DNA of 64,000 nt. It comes from Sphingomonas morindae. Lineage in GTDB: Bacteria > Pseudomonadota > Alphaproteobacteria > Sphingomonadales > Sphingomonadaceae. Shown here one piece after another: positions 27,507 through 35,556 of the stretch (within the stretch, counting starts at the first letter, position 1; every line of letters begins with the position of its first letter). The position numbers and the translations under genes were made by a program. The notes under the pieces were generated by a model. It did no database searches and was not told the DNA's origin. It was given only the letters and a program-made list of their open reading frames with translations. The DNA is taken from contig NZ_CP084930.1 of the NCBI RefSeq assembly GCF_023822065.1, forward strand, positions 496,001 to 560,000, in the 5' to 3' direction.

Positions 27507-28565
27507 ATGGCGCCGCCCGCAAGCCTCTCCTCCGAAGATCTCGCCCAGACGGCCGCCGGCCGGCTCTGCTATATCGACGATACCAGCATCGGCATCACGC
27601 GGCGCAAGGCGCGGCATGGCTGGGCCTATTTCGACGCCGAGGGGCAGCGCATCACCGACCGCGCCGAGATCGACCGGCTCAACGCGGTGGGCCTGCCGCC
27701 GGCCTATGAGCGCTGCTGGTTCTGCCCCGATCCGAGCGGCCATCTCCAGGCGATCGGCTATGACGCCAAGGGCCGGAAGCAATATCGCTACCATCCCGAG
27801 TTCCGCGCCGCGCAGGAGGCGGAGAAATACGAGGGCTGCGCCGATTTCGGACGCGCCCTGCCCGCGATCCGCAAGCGGGTGGATGCCGATCTGGACGGCC
27901 GCACCCCCACCAAGCGCACCGCCGTGGCGGCGGTGGTGCGACTGCTCGATGTCGGCCATGTGCGTGTCGGCAACATGGCCTATGCCCGGGAGAACAAGAG
28001 CTTCGGCGCGACGACGCTGCGCGATCGCCATGCCAGCTTCACTGGCGCCAAGGTGACGTTCCGCTATCGCGGCAAGCATGGCAAGCCGCAGCATGTGGAA
28101 ATTGCCGACCGCCGGCTGGCGCGGGTGACGCGGCAGTGCCAGGATCTGCCGGGCCAGCATCTCTTCCAATATGTCGATGCCGAGGGCGCGCGCCACCCCG
28201 TCACCTCGAGCGACGTCAACGCCTATCTGCGCGAGGCCACGGGCGCGGCGTTCAGCGCCAAGAATTTCCGCACCTTCGCCGCCTCGGTGATCGCCTATGA
28301 GGCGATCGTGGCGGCGGGGCCGGCGGGGATCAAGCTCAAGACGATGCTCGCGCCGGTCGCCGCCGCGCTCGGCAACACCCCCGCGATCAGCCGCAAAAGC
28401 TATGTCCATCCCGCGCTGATCGCGCTGGCGCGGAGCGGCGGGCTGAAGGGCCAGGCGCCGGTGCGGCTGCCGCGCCCGACGCGCTGGCTGAGCCCCGCCG
28501 AGCGCGGGCTGATCGCCTTTCTCGACACGCTCGCCGGCGCCGCCGAGGACCGGCAGGCGGCGTGA
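27507..28565 (+). CDS. DNA topoisomerase IB
   Basis: A 352-residue bacterial type IB topoisomerase (poxvirus-like), which relaxes DNA supercoils through a 3'-phosphotyrosyl intermediate. Features: IGITRRKARHGWAYFD at the N-terminus, WFCPDPSGHLQAIGYDAKGRKQ split around the DNA clamp, VGNMAYARENKSFGATTL, then NFRTFAASVIA, and the catalytic Tyr in SRKSYVHPALI. The ATG at 27507 precedes the conserved domain. Its stop overlaps the start of an HNH gene, so the two are coupled. Confidence 0.93.
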   Translation: MAPPASLSSEDLAQTAAGRLCYIDDTSIGITRRKARHGWAYFDAEGQRITDRAEIDRLNAVGLPPAYERCWFCPDPSGHLQAIGYDAKGRKQYRYHPEFRAAQEAEKYEGCADFGRALPAIRKRVDADLDGRTPTKRTAVAAVVRLLDVGHVRVGNMAYARENKSFGATTLRDRHASFTGAKVTFRYRGKHGKPQHVEIADRRLARVTRQCQDLPGQHLFQYVDAEGARHPVTSSDVNAYLREATGAAFSAKNFRTFAASVIAYEAIVAAGPAGIKLKTMLAPVAAALGNTPAISRKSYVHPALIALARSGGLKGQAPVRLPRPTRWLSPAERGLIAFLDTLAGAAEDRQAA

Positions 28566-28828
28566 CGCTCTGCGCGCTGTGCGGCCGTCCGACGGGCGCG
28601 CGGGTGGAGCAGCATCATGTCGTGCCCAAGAGCGCGGGCGGCCGCGAGACGGTGCCGCTCCATCCGATCTGCCACCGCGCCATTCATGCGAGCGTGCCCA
28701 CCAAGGAGCTGGCGCGGCGCTATCCGACGCTCGACTCGCTGAAGGCGGTGCCCGAGATCGCGCGCTTCCTCGCGTGGATCAAGGACAAGCCACCCGATTT
28801 CCACGCGCCGACGCGCCGGCGGCGGTGA
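28562..28828 (+). CDS. HNH endonuclease-like small protein
   Basis: An 88-residue protein with a GTG start overlapping the topoisomerase stop. CALCGRPTG gives a CxxC pair, VEQHHVVPKSAGG the first His pair and VPLHPICHRAIHA the HNH core with a further Cys-His, a compact zinc-bound HNH nuclease fold. The C-terminus is basic. Such small HNH proteins are common next to nucleic-acid enzymes; whether this one cuts DNA is unknown. It may serve as a modifier of topoisomerase activity, but that is only inferred from coupling. Confidence 0.8.
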   Translation: MTLCALCGRPTGARVEQHHVVPKSAGGRETVPLHPICHRAIHASVPTKELARRYPTLDSLKAVPEIARFLAWIKDKPPDFHAPTRRRR

Positions 28829-28833
28829 GGCGT

Positions 28834-29022
28834 TCAGCCGCGTTCGGGGGGATCGCGGCGCGCGCCGTCGAGCCGGGCGGCGGCGCGCTCGGCCTCGCGC
28901 GCCTCGGCCTCGCGGGCGGCGCGGGTGCGGCCGAAGCGGGCACGATTGGCCTCGGCGGCGCGCGCCTGCTCGGCCCGGGCGCGGGCCTTGCGGGCGCGGT
29001 TGAGATTGACGATCTCGGCCAT
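28834..29022 (-). CDS. DUF4169 family protein
   Basis: A 62-residue highly charged, helical protein starting MAEIVNLNRARKARARAEQ, the hallmark of DUF4169, a short family in alphaproteobacteria without known function. It overlaps the stop of the upstream transporter gene by one base (TGATG). It ends 5 bp from the converging HNH gene. Confidence 0.85.
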   Translation of the reverse strand: MAEIVNLNRARKARARAEQARAAEANRARFGRTRAAREAEAREAERAAARLDGARRDPPERG

Positions 29023-30533
29023 CAGCGCGTCTCCAGCCGGCCGGCGAGCCAGCGCGCGGCCGCCGCCGGGCTTTGCTTGTCGCGGTCGCGATCCACCTGA
29101 TAATTGGCCGCGCGCATCGCGTCGACCGGGATCGCGCCGAGCAGCGGCCGCAGCGCCGAGAGGAAGCGCCGATCGCGCGCGCGGGCCGGGGCGACGAGCA
29201 GCAGCGCATCGTAGCGCGGCAGCCGGTGGGCGGGATCGGCGAGCACGCGCAGATGCTGGGCGGCGATCCGGCCATCGCTGGAAAAGGCGGAAATGACATC
29301 CACCTGCCCGCTGGCGAGCGCGCGATACATGAAGCTGGGGGCGTAGCGCCGGGTGGCGCCGAAGCGCAGCCCATAGCCACCCGCCACCGCCCGCCATTCC
29401 GGCCGGGAGAGGAATTCGAGATCGCTGCCGAGCCGCAGCCCGGGGGCGCGCGGCGCGAGATCGGCGAGCGTGGCGATGCCGAGCCGGCGCGCGCTTTCCT
29501 CCCGCATCGCCAGCGCATAGGCATTTTCGAAGCCGAGCGGCCCGGCCAGCCCCGCCGGGCGCAGCCAGCCGGCGATCGCGGGCAGCATCACCGCCGCCGG
29601 CGCGACGCTGTGGCGGCCCATGGCATCGGCCCAGATCGTGCCCGAATAGTCCACATAGGCATCGATATCGCCGCGCCGCAGCGCGCGGAGCGCCACCGCC
29701 GAGCCCAAGCCTTCGGCATAGCGGACGCGATAGCCGGCACGGCCCAGCCAATCGCCGATCAGCCGGGCGAGGATGAACTGCTCCGAGAAATTCTTGGCGC
29801 CGATGGTGACGGTGCGCCCCGCCCCGCGCGCCGCGACCAGCGGCGCCAGCAGCGGCGCGAGCGCCAGCGCGAGGCCGGCGGCGATGCCGATCAGCCCCGC
29901 CACGAGTGGCCGCCGCGCGCGCCGGGCGAGGCCACGCTCGACCAATGCGAGCAGCCCATCGGCGGCGAGCGCCAGCGCCGCGGCGGCGAGGCAGCCAGCG
30001 AGCACGAGAGTCCAGTCCTCGGTCTGGAGACCGGCGAAGATCGGACCGCCCAGGCTCGGCGCGCCGACGGTGGTGGCGAGCGTCGCCGCGCCGATCGTCC
30101 AGACGGCGGCGGTGCGCAGCCCGGCCATGGCGACGGGCGCGGCGAGCGGCGCCTCCACCAGCCGCAGCCGCTGCCAGCGCGTCATGCCCAGCGCATCGGC
30201 GGCGAGCCGGGCGGCGGGATCGACCCCGCGCAGCCCGCCGATCACGCCGCGCAGCAGCGGCAGCAGCGCATAGAGGCTGAGCGCGAGCAGCGCCGGCAGG
30301 AAGCCGAGCGCGGGAACGCCATGGCCGATCGCCAGCAACAGCGGATAGAAGAGCGCGAGCAAGGCGAGGCCCGGAATGGTCTGGATCAGGCTCGCCGCGC
30401 CGATCGCGGCCGCCGCCAGCCGCGGCCGCCGCGCCGCCGCCAGCCCGAGCGGCACGCCGATCAGCAGCGCCAGGCCGAGCGCGGCGAGGCTGAGCAGCAG
30501 ATGCTGCGCGGCGAGCGGCGCGATCTCGCTCAT
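29022..30533 (-). CDS. OpuC-type ABC transporter: fused permease and substrate-binding protein
   Basis: A 503-residue fusion. The N-terminal half (about 1-230) is an ABC permease with about six helices and the EAA-like loop DALGMTRWQRLRLVEAPLA. The C-terminal half (about 235-503) is an OpuAC/OsmF-type binding domain for quaternary ammonium osmolytes (TVTIGAKNFSEQFILARLIG, then DAYVDYSGTIWAD, then GQVDVISAFSSDGRI). It would import glycine betaine, choline or similar compounds with the ATPase encoded upstream. The binding domain would face the periplasm, tethered to the permease. It overlaps its neighbours on both sides. Confidence 0.9.
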   Translation of the reverse strand: MSEIAPLAAQHLLLSLAALGLALLIGVPLGLAAARRPRLAAAAIGAASLIQTIPGLALLALFYPLLLAIGHGVPALGFLPALLALSLYALLPLLRGVIGGLRGVDPAARLAADALGMTRWQRLRLVEAPLAAPVAMAGLRTAAVWTIGAATLATTVGAPSLGGPIFAGLQTEDWTLVLAGCLAAAALALAADGLLALVERGLARRARRPLVAGLIGIAAGLALALAPLLAPLVAARGAGRTVTIGAKNFSEQFILARLIGDWLGRAGYRVRYAEGLGSAVALRALRRGDIDAYVDYSGTIWADAMGRHSVAPAAVMLPAIAGWLRPAGLAGPLGFENAYALAMREESARRLGIATLADLAPRAPGLRLGSDLEFLSRPEWRAVAGGYGLRFGATRRYAPSFMYRALASGQVDVISAFSSDGRIAAQHLRVLADPAHRLPRYDALLLVAPARARDRRFLSALRPLLGAIPVDAMRAANYQVDRDRDKQSPAAAARWLAGRLETR

Positions 30534-31300
30534 CGCGCCAGCGCCGCGATCGCTTCGGCCTGGCGGCGCGCGACATCGACCAGCGCGGACGCCGCCGCGC
30601 CGGCGCGGCCGGCGAGCAGATCGGCGGGCGCGCCCTCGCCCACCAGCCGGCCGCGATCGAGCACCAGGATGCGATCGGCGAGCAGCAGCGCCTCGGCCAT
30701 ATCGTGCGTGACCATCAGGCTGGTGAGGCCGAGGCGATCGTGCAGCGCGCGATAGCGGCGGCCGACCGCATCGCGGGTGACGGGATCGAGCGCGCCGAAC
30801 GGCTCGTCGAGCAGCATCAGCCGCGCGCCGGTGGCGAGCGCGCGGGCGACGCCGACCCGCTGCGCCTCGCCGCCCGACAGCGCCTGGGGGCGGCGGCCGG
30901 CATAATCGGCGGGCAGCTCCACCGCCGCGAGCAGCGCGGGCACATCGGGCGCCGGCACGCCCCGATCCGCCCCCGCGACGCGCGCGGGCAGGCGGATATT
31001 CTCGGCCACGCTCATGTGCGGCATCAGCCCGATCGACTGGAAGACATAGCCGATGCTGCGGCGCAGGGCGGCGGCCGGCCGATCCGCGACGGGAACGCCG
31101 CCGATCAGGACGCGGCCGCTGTCCGGCTCGACCAGCCGGTTGACCATGCGCAGCAGCGTCGACTTGCCCGCGCCCGAGGCGCCGACCAGCGCGACAAAGG
31201 CGCCGGCGGGGAGGCGCGCATCGAGCGGGCCGAGCGCGGGCACGCCGCCATAGGCGCGGACCACGCCCTCGAACACCACTTCGGGCCCACCCGCCTGCAT
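30530..31300 (-). CDS. ABC transporter ATP-binding protein (OpuC/osmolyte type)
   Basis: A 256-residue ATPase powering the fused permease/binding protein that follows with a 4-bp overlap. Walker A is GASGAGKSTLL, the Q loop lies in YVFQSIGLMPH, the signature is LSGGEAQRVGVARAL, and Walker B is LMLLDEPFGALD. Unlike many OpuA/OpuC ATPases it has no C-terminal CBS domains, so ionic-strength sensing by CBS is not expected. Substrate inferred from the partner. Confidence 0.92.
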   Translation of the reverse strand: MQAGGPEVVFEGVVRAYGGVPALGPLDARLPAGAFVALVGASGAGKSTLLRMVNRLVEPDSGRVLIGGVPVADRPAAALRRSIGYVFQSIGLMPHMSVAENIRLPARVAGADRGVPAPDVPALLAAVELPADYAGRRPQALSGGEAQRVGVARALATGARLMLLDEPFGALDPVTRDAVGRRYRALHDRLGLTSLMVTHDMAEALLLADRILVLDRGRLVGEGAPADLLAGRAGAAASALVDVARRQAEAIAALAR

Positions 31301-31349
31301 CGCGCCATATTCCGGGCCGGCGCGGCAAAGTCGAGCGAAAGCGACGGGA

Positions 31350-31377
31350 TGACGCGGCCCGCATCGCGCGCTAGGCG
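31350..31377 (+). promoter_or_regulatory. Putative leaderless promoter of the zinc peptidase-ccmAB genes
   Basis: TGACGC (31350-31355), 16-bp spacer, TAGGCG (31372-31377), then 6 bases to the ATG at 31384. No Shine-Dalgarno sequence. Confidence 0.4.
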
Positions 31378-31383
31378 TGGCGC

Positions 31384-31797
31384 ATGGCCGATATCCCGCT
31401 TGCGCCCTGGGGGCCGCCGCCCGACGACGAGGCGATCGAGGCGATCGCGCGCGCCACCATCGCGCGATTGCCCGAAGGCTTTCGCCGCCATCTGGAGGGC
31501 GTGGTGCTGCGCGTGGAGGCCTTTGCTTCGGACGCGGTGCTCGACGCGCTCGGCATCGACGACGCCTTCGCGCTCACCGGCCTCTATACCGGCCTGCCGA
31601 TCGGCCAGAAGAGCGTGGAGGCGAGCGGCGCGCTGCCCGACATGATCCAGCTGTTCCGGCGCCCGCTGCTCGACGAATGGGCCGAGACGGGCGTCGATTT
31701 CGAGGCGCTGGTCGGCCATGTGGTGATCCACGAGATCGGCCATCATTTCGGCCTGTCCGACGCGGACATGGCCGCGCTGGAAGCGGCCGCCGGCTGA
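31384..31797 (+). CDS. Zinicin-like metallopeptidase family protein
   Basis: A 137-residue protein of the small metallopeptidase family once called DUF1025, with the zinc-binding helix HVVIHEIGHHFGLSD (HExxH plus a downstream His/Asp). ALTGLYTGLPIGQ and MIQLFRRPLLDEW are family features. Substrates are unknown. It overlaps the ccmA start by one base (TGATG), which suggests joint expression with the cytochrome c maturation genes. Confidence 0.88.
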   Translation: MADIPLAPWGPPPDDEAIEAIARATIARLPEGFRRHLEGVVLRVEAFASDAVLDALGIDDAFALTGLYTGLPIGQKSVEASGALPDMIQLFRRPLLDEWAETGVDFEALVGHVVIHEIGHHFGLSDADMAALEAAAG

Positions 31798-32363
31798 TGC
31801 TGGCGCTGGACGGCATCGCCTGTCTGCGCGGAGACCGGCTGCTGTTCGAGGGGCTTTCGCTGCGGCTCGGGCCGGGCGAGGCGCTGACGCTGACCGGCCC
31901 CAATGGCAGCGGCAAGACCAGCCTGTTGCGGATCGCGGCCGGGCTGCTCCGCCCCGATGCGGGCCAAGTGCGGCGGCCGGAGCGGATCGCCTGGCTGGGC
32001 GAGGCCCATGCGCTCGATCCCGGCCGGACCTTGGGCGCCGCGCTGGGCTTTTGGGCGGCGCTGGACGGCGGCGACGCGGCGGCGGCGATGGCGGCGATGG
32101 GGATCGCCGCGCTCGCGCCCGTGCCCGTGCGGCTGCTCTCCACCGGCCAGCGCCGCCGCGCCGCGATCGCGCGGGTGATCGCCGGCCGCGCTTCGCTGTG
32201 GCTGCTCGACGAGCCCGGCAACGGCCTGGACGAGGAGGGGATGGCGCGGCTCGGCGGCGCGATCGCCGCGCATCTCGCGGGCGGCGGCGCGCTGCTCGCC
32301 GCCAGCCATGTCGCGCTGCGGGTGGCGGGCGCCCGGCGGGCGCTGGGCGAAGCGGCGTCATGA
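31797..32363 (+). CDS. ccmA: Heme exporter ATP-binding protein CcmA
   Basis: A 188-residue ABC ATPase of the cytochrome c maturation system, working with CcmB/CcmC to release heme-CcmE. Walker A is GPNGSGKTSLL, the signature STGQRRRAAIARV and Walker B LWLLDEPGNGLD. The short length, without extra domains, and the overlap with ccmB (ATGATG) support CcmA over other small ATPases. Confidence 0.9.
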   Translation: MLALDGIACLRGDRLLFEGLSLRLGPGEALTLTGPNGSGKTSLLRIAAGLLRPDAGQVRRPERIAWLGEAHALDPGRTLGAALGFWAALDGGDAAAAMAAMGIAALAPVPVRLLSTGQRRRAAIARVIAGRASLWLLDEPGNGLDEEGMARLGGAIAAHLAGGGALLAASHVALRVAGARRALGEAAS

Positions 32364-32992
32364 TGCGGCTGGTGCTGCGCCTGGCGGCCCGCGACCTGCG
32401 GACGGGGCTCGCCGCCGCCGGGCTTCCGATCGCCTTCTTCCTGATCGCGGCCGCGCTCTTCCCGCTCGCCGTGGGGCCGGATGCGCGGCTGCTGGCGCGC
32501 GCGGGGCCGGGCTTCCTGTGGCTGGCGGCGCTGCTGACCGCGCTGCTGCCGGTCGACCGGCTGATCGCGCCCGATCACGAGGCCGGGCTGTTCGACCAGC
32601 TGGCGGCGCGGGGCATCGCCGACGAGCTGGTGGCGGCGGCGCGGATCCTGGGCCATTGGCTGAGCTTCGGCCCGCCGCTGCTGCTCGCCGCCCTGCCCGC
32701 CGCCGCGCTGCTCGGGCTGGACGCGCGCGCGCTCGGCCGGCTGGAAGTGTCGCTGGCGATCGGCACCCCGGCGCTCGCCGCGCTGGCGGTGACGGTGGCG
32801 GCGCTCACCGCCGGCCTGCGCGGCGCCGGCGGCCTTGCCGGGCTGTTGCTGCTGCCGCTGGCGGTGCCGCTGCTGATCTTCGGCGCCGCCGACAGCGCCA
32901 CCGCGCCGCGCCTGCTCGCCGCCGCCGCGCTGGTGCTGCTGGCGGGCGCGCCCTTCGCCGCCGGAGCGGCGCTGCGCGCGCTGCGCGCCTGA
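32360..32992 (+). CDS. ccmB: Heme exporter protein CcmB
   Basis: A 210-residue inner-membrane protein with six predicted helices, the permease partner of CcmA. It starts MMRLVLRLAARDLRTG and has the FLWLAALLTALLPVDRLI and GLFDQLAARG motifs of CcmB. ccmC and the rest of the system are not adjacent; the converging TonB receptor gene ends 4 bp downstream. Confidence 0.9.
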   Translation: MMRLVLRLAARDLRTGLAAAGLPIAFFLIAAALFPLAVGPDARLLARAGPGFLWLAALLTALLPVDRLIAPDHEAGLFDQLAARGIADELVAAARILGHWLSFGPPLLLAALPAAALLGLDARALGRLEVSLAIGTPALAALAVTVAALTAGLRGAGGLAGLLLLPLAVPLLIFGAADSATAPRLLAAAALVLLAGAPFAAGAALRALRA

Positions 32993-32996
32993 CGGC

Positions 32997-35402
32997 TCAG
33001 CTCCGGACGCGCAGCGTGACGCCGACCACGCGCGGATCGCTGGGCGTGGCGAGGATCAGCCCCGAATTGCCCGCCTGGATGGTGAGGTTCTGGATATAGT
33101 TGGCGTTGAACAGGTTGCGCGCGAACACCAGCACCTCCATCCCGCTGCGGAAGCGATAGCCGAGGCTGGCGTTGGTGAGGTTATAGCCCTTGATATAGGT
33201 GTAGCGCGACAGGCTGGGATCGCCGTTGAAGCCGGTGCGCCACGCCGTATCCACATGCAGGGTGACGGCGCCGGTGCCGAGCGGGCGCGCATAATCGAGC
33301 CCCGCCGTCACCGCCAGCCGGGGCAGCGAGGCGAGCCGGCGGCCCGACAGATCGCAGGCGGTGGTGGCCGTGCCCTGCAGCTCGAGCGGACAGGGGCCGG
33401 CGGGATAGCGGGTGTAGCGGCCGTCCGCATAAGCGAGGCCGCCGCGCAGCGCGAGATCGGCCAGGGGCTGGGCGACGAGATCGGCCTCGACGCCCTTCAC
33501 CGTCACTTCGGGAATGTTCGACAGATAGCCGCGCAGCGCCACCGTCTGGCTGGAATCGACGATCGTCGCCTGGAAATCATGGACCCGCGTGTAGAAGCCG
33601 TCGAGGTTGAAGACGAGGCGGTTGCCGATCAGCCGCGCCTTCAGGCCCGCCTCATAGCTGGTGTTGCGCTCGGGCCGGACCACGGCGGTGGCGAGCACGG
33701 GCTGGTTGGCGGCATCGAGCGGCAGGCCCGACATGTTGATCCCGCCCGATTTGAAGCCGCGCGCGACGCTGGCATAGGCGAGCAGCGTCGGGCGGATCTG
33801 CCAGGCGATATTGGCGCGGCCGGAGACGCTGCCATCATGGTCCGTGGCGTGATAGGCCTGGGGCCGCAGCACCGACAGCCGCGCCGCGAGCAGCGCCGCA
33901 TTGGTGGTGGCGAGGCCGCCCGATACGGTGGTGGCGTAATCGCCCTGCTTATCCTCATAGGTGTAGCGCAGCCCGCCGGTGAGGGTGACATCGCGGAGCA
34001 GCCGGTAATTGGCCTCGCCGAAGGCGGCATAGCTTTGCGTGCGGAAATCGGTGTGGCCATCCTGGGCATAGCCGTCGAGCAGCGCGGCGGGGACCGGGGT
34101 GGCGGCGGCGCCGGTGGTGGTGCCGATCAGATAGCGCGCGGCGGCGGGGCCGTAGATGCTGATCGGACGGCCGGTGATGCGCTGATAAAAGGCATAGAGC
34201 CCCACCACATAGCCGAGCCGGCGCGTGCCATCGGAGGCGAGGCGGATCTCCTGGCTATATTGATCCTGGCGCGAGGGGATGTGCTGCGACAATTGCACCG
34301 GCAAGCCGGTATAGTCGCGATCATTCTCGGCATCCCAGTTCCAGAAGCGCCAGGCGCTGATCGAGGTGAGCGTGGCCCCGCCGAGCGACCAGTCGGCGGC
34401 GAGGCTGACGCCGCCCTCATTGGTGTCGGATTCGACCCGGCCGTCGATATCGGTTTCGCGATCATAGGGGTTGGTGCTGGCGGGCTGATAGTTGAACTGG
34501 GCGGCGAGCCCCTGCGCGCCGCCGAACTGGCGGCTGGCGGGGCGCAGGCTCTGGCCGACGCGCAGAAAGACCTGGGTGCAGCAATCCGCCTGGAAATTGG
34601 TGAAGTCCGCGATCAGCCGCGCCTTGAACCGCTCGCTCGGGCGGAACAGCAATTGCGCGCGCAGCGCCTGCGCGCCGAGCGTGTTGGTGTCGCTGTCCGT
34701 GCGCACATTGTGGAGCACGCCGTCGCGCCGCGTAGAGACGCCGGACAGGCGGAAGGCGAGCGTATCGGTGAGCGGCCCCGTTACCCAACCGCGCGCCTGG
34801 ACGTAATTGTAGCTGCCATAGGAGAGTTCGGCGAAGCCGCCGCGCGTGAAGCTGGGCGCGCGGCTGGTGATGTTGATCGCGCCGGCGGTGCTGTTCTTGC
34901 CGAACAAAGTGCCCTGCGGGCCGCGCAGCTCCTCGACCTGCTCGATATCGGCGAAGTCGAACGCGGCGGTGGCGGGGCGGGCATGATAGACCTGATCGAC
35001 ATAGAAGCCGACGCCGGGCTCGAGACCGTCGTTCGACTGGCTCACCGCGACCACGCTGGAGCCGAGCCCGCGGATGGTGAGCGCGGTGTTGCGCGGATTG
35101 GCCGAGCTGTAGGTGAGGCTGGGGATCAGTTCCGTCAGCCCCTGCGGGTTGGTGGTGTAGCTTTGATCGAGCAGCGCGCCGCCGACCACCGACAGCGCCG
35201 CCGGCACGCGCTGCGCATCCTCCGCGCGGCGGCGCGCGGTGACGATCACCGGCGCCAGGCCGGGGGCGGGATCGGCCCCGGCGTCGGCCGCGTCGCCGGT
35301 CGGGGCCGCGACGGGGGCCGGAGCCGCCGCCCCGGCGCTCGCGTCGAGCGCCATCATCAGCGCAGCCGCCATCCTCGCCGCCTGTCCGGGCCGTGCCTGC
35401 AT
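32997..35402 (-). CDS. TonB-dependent receptor
   Basis: An 801-residue outer-membrane receptor. A signal peptide (about 1-25) is followed by the TonB-box-like VIVTARRR, the plug (about 65-170; VEELRGPQGTLFGKNSTAGA) and a 22-strand barrel ending in VVGVTLRVRS with a C-terminal aromatic-poor strand. Ligand unknown; no transport partner genes are next to it. It diverges from the DUF3667 gene, and a 20-bp quasi-palindrome lies between. The ATG at 35402 was chosen because the signal peptide begins there. Confidence 0.92.
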   Translation of the reverse strand: MQARPGQAARMAAALMMALDASAGAAAPAPVAAPTGDAADAGADPAPGLAPVIVTARRRAEDAQRVPAALSVVGGALLDQSYTTNPQGLTELIPSLTYSSANPRNTALTIRGLGSSVVAVSQSNDGLEPGVGFYVDQVYHARPATAAFDFADIEQVEELRGPQGTLFGKNSTAGAINITSRAPSFTRGGFAELSYGSYNYVQARGWVTGPLTDTLAFRLSGVSTRRDGVLHNVRTDSDTNTLGAQALRAQLLFRPSERFKARLIADFTNFQADCCTQVFLRVGQSLRPASRQFGGAQGLAAQFNYQPASTNPYDRETDIDGRVESDTNEGGVSLAADWSLGGATLTSISAWRFWNWDAENDRDYTGLPVQLSQHIPSRQDQYSQEIRLASDGTRRLGYVVGLYAFYQRITGRPISIYGPAAARYLIGTTTGAAATPVPAALLDGYAQDGHTDFRTQSYAAFGEANYRLLRDVTLTGGLRYTYEDKQGDYATTVSGGLATTNAALLAARLSVLRPQAYHATDHDGSVSGRANIAWQIRPTLLAYASVARGFKSGGINMSGLPLDAANQPVLATAVVRPERNTSYEAGLKARLIGNRLVFNLDGFYTRVHDFQATIVDSSQTVALRGYLSNIPEVTVKGVEADLVAQPLADLALRGGLAYADGRYTRYPAGPCPLELQGTATTACDLSGRRLASLPRLAVTAGLDYARPLGTGAVTLHVDTAWRTGFNGDPSLSRYTYIKGYNLTNASLGYRFRSGMEVLVFARNLFNANYIQNLTIQAGNSGLILATPSDPRVVGVTLRVRS

Positions 35403-35439
35403 GATCGAAACCCCTTCACAATGCCGCTCGCGGGCACCT

Positions 35440-35459
35440 CTGTATCTGGCCGTATACAG
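35440..35459. promoter_or_regulatory. Quasi-palindromic operator upstream of the TonB receptor
   Basis: CTGTATCTGGCCGTATACAG, 20 bp: arms CTGTAT/ATACAG and centre GGCC are symmetric, with two mismatched pairs between. It lies 38-57 bases before the receptor ATG, where a repressor could act. No regulator gene is adjacent. Confidence 0.4.
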
Positions 35460-35499
35460 TGATTCCCGTCGCTGCACAGGGGCTTGTGGCGCGGCGGCG

Positions 35500-35529
35500 T
35501 TGCGCTGCGGCGGCCGGCGCGCCTACATT
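35500..35529 (+). promoter_or_regulatory. Putative promoter of the DUF3667 gene
   Basis: TTGCGC (35500-35505), 18-bp spacer, TACATT (35524-35529), 27 bases before the proposed ATG. Confidence 0.35.
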
Positions 35530-35556
35530 CGCGCGGGCCTAGCGGATGGGGGGCAT

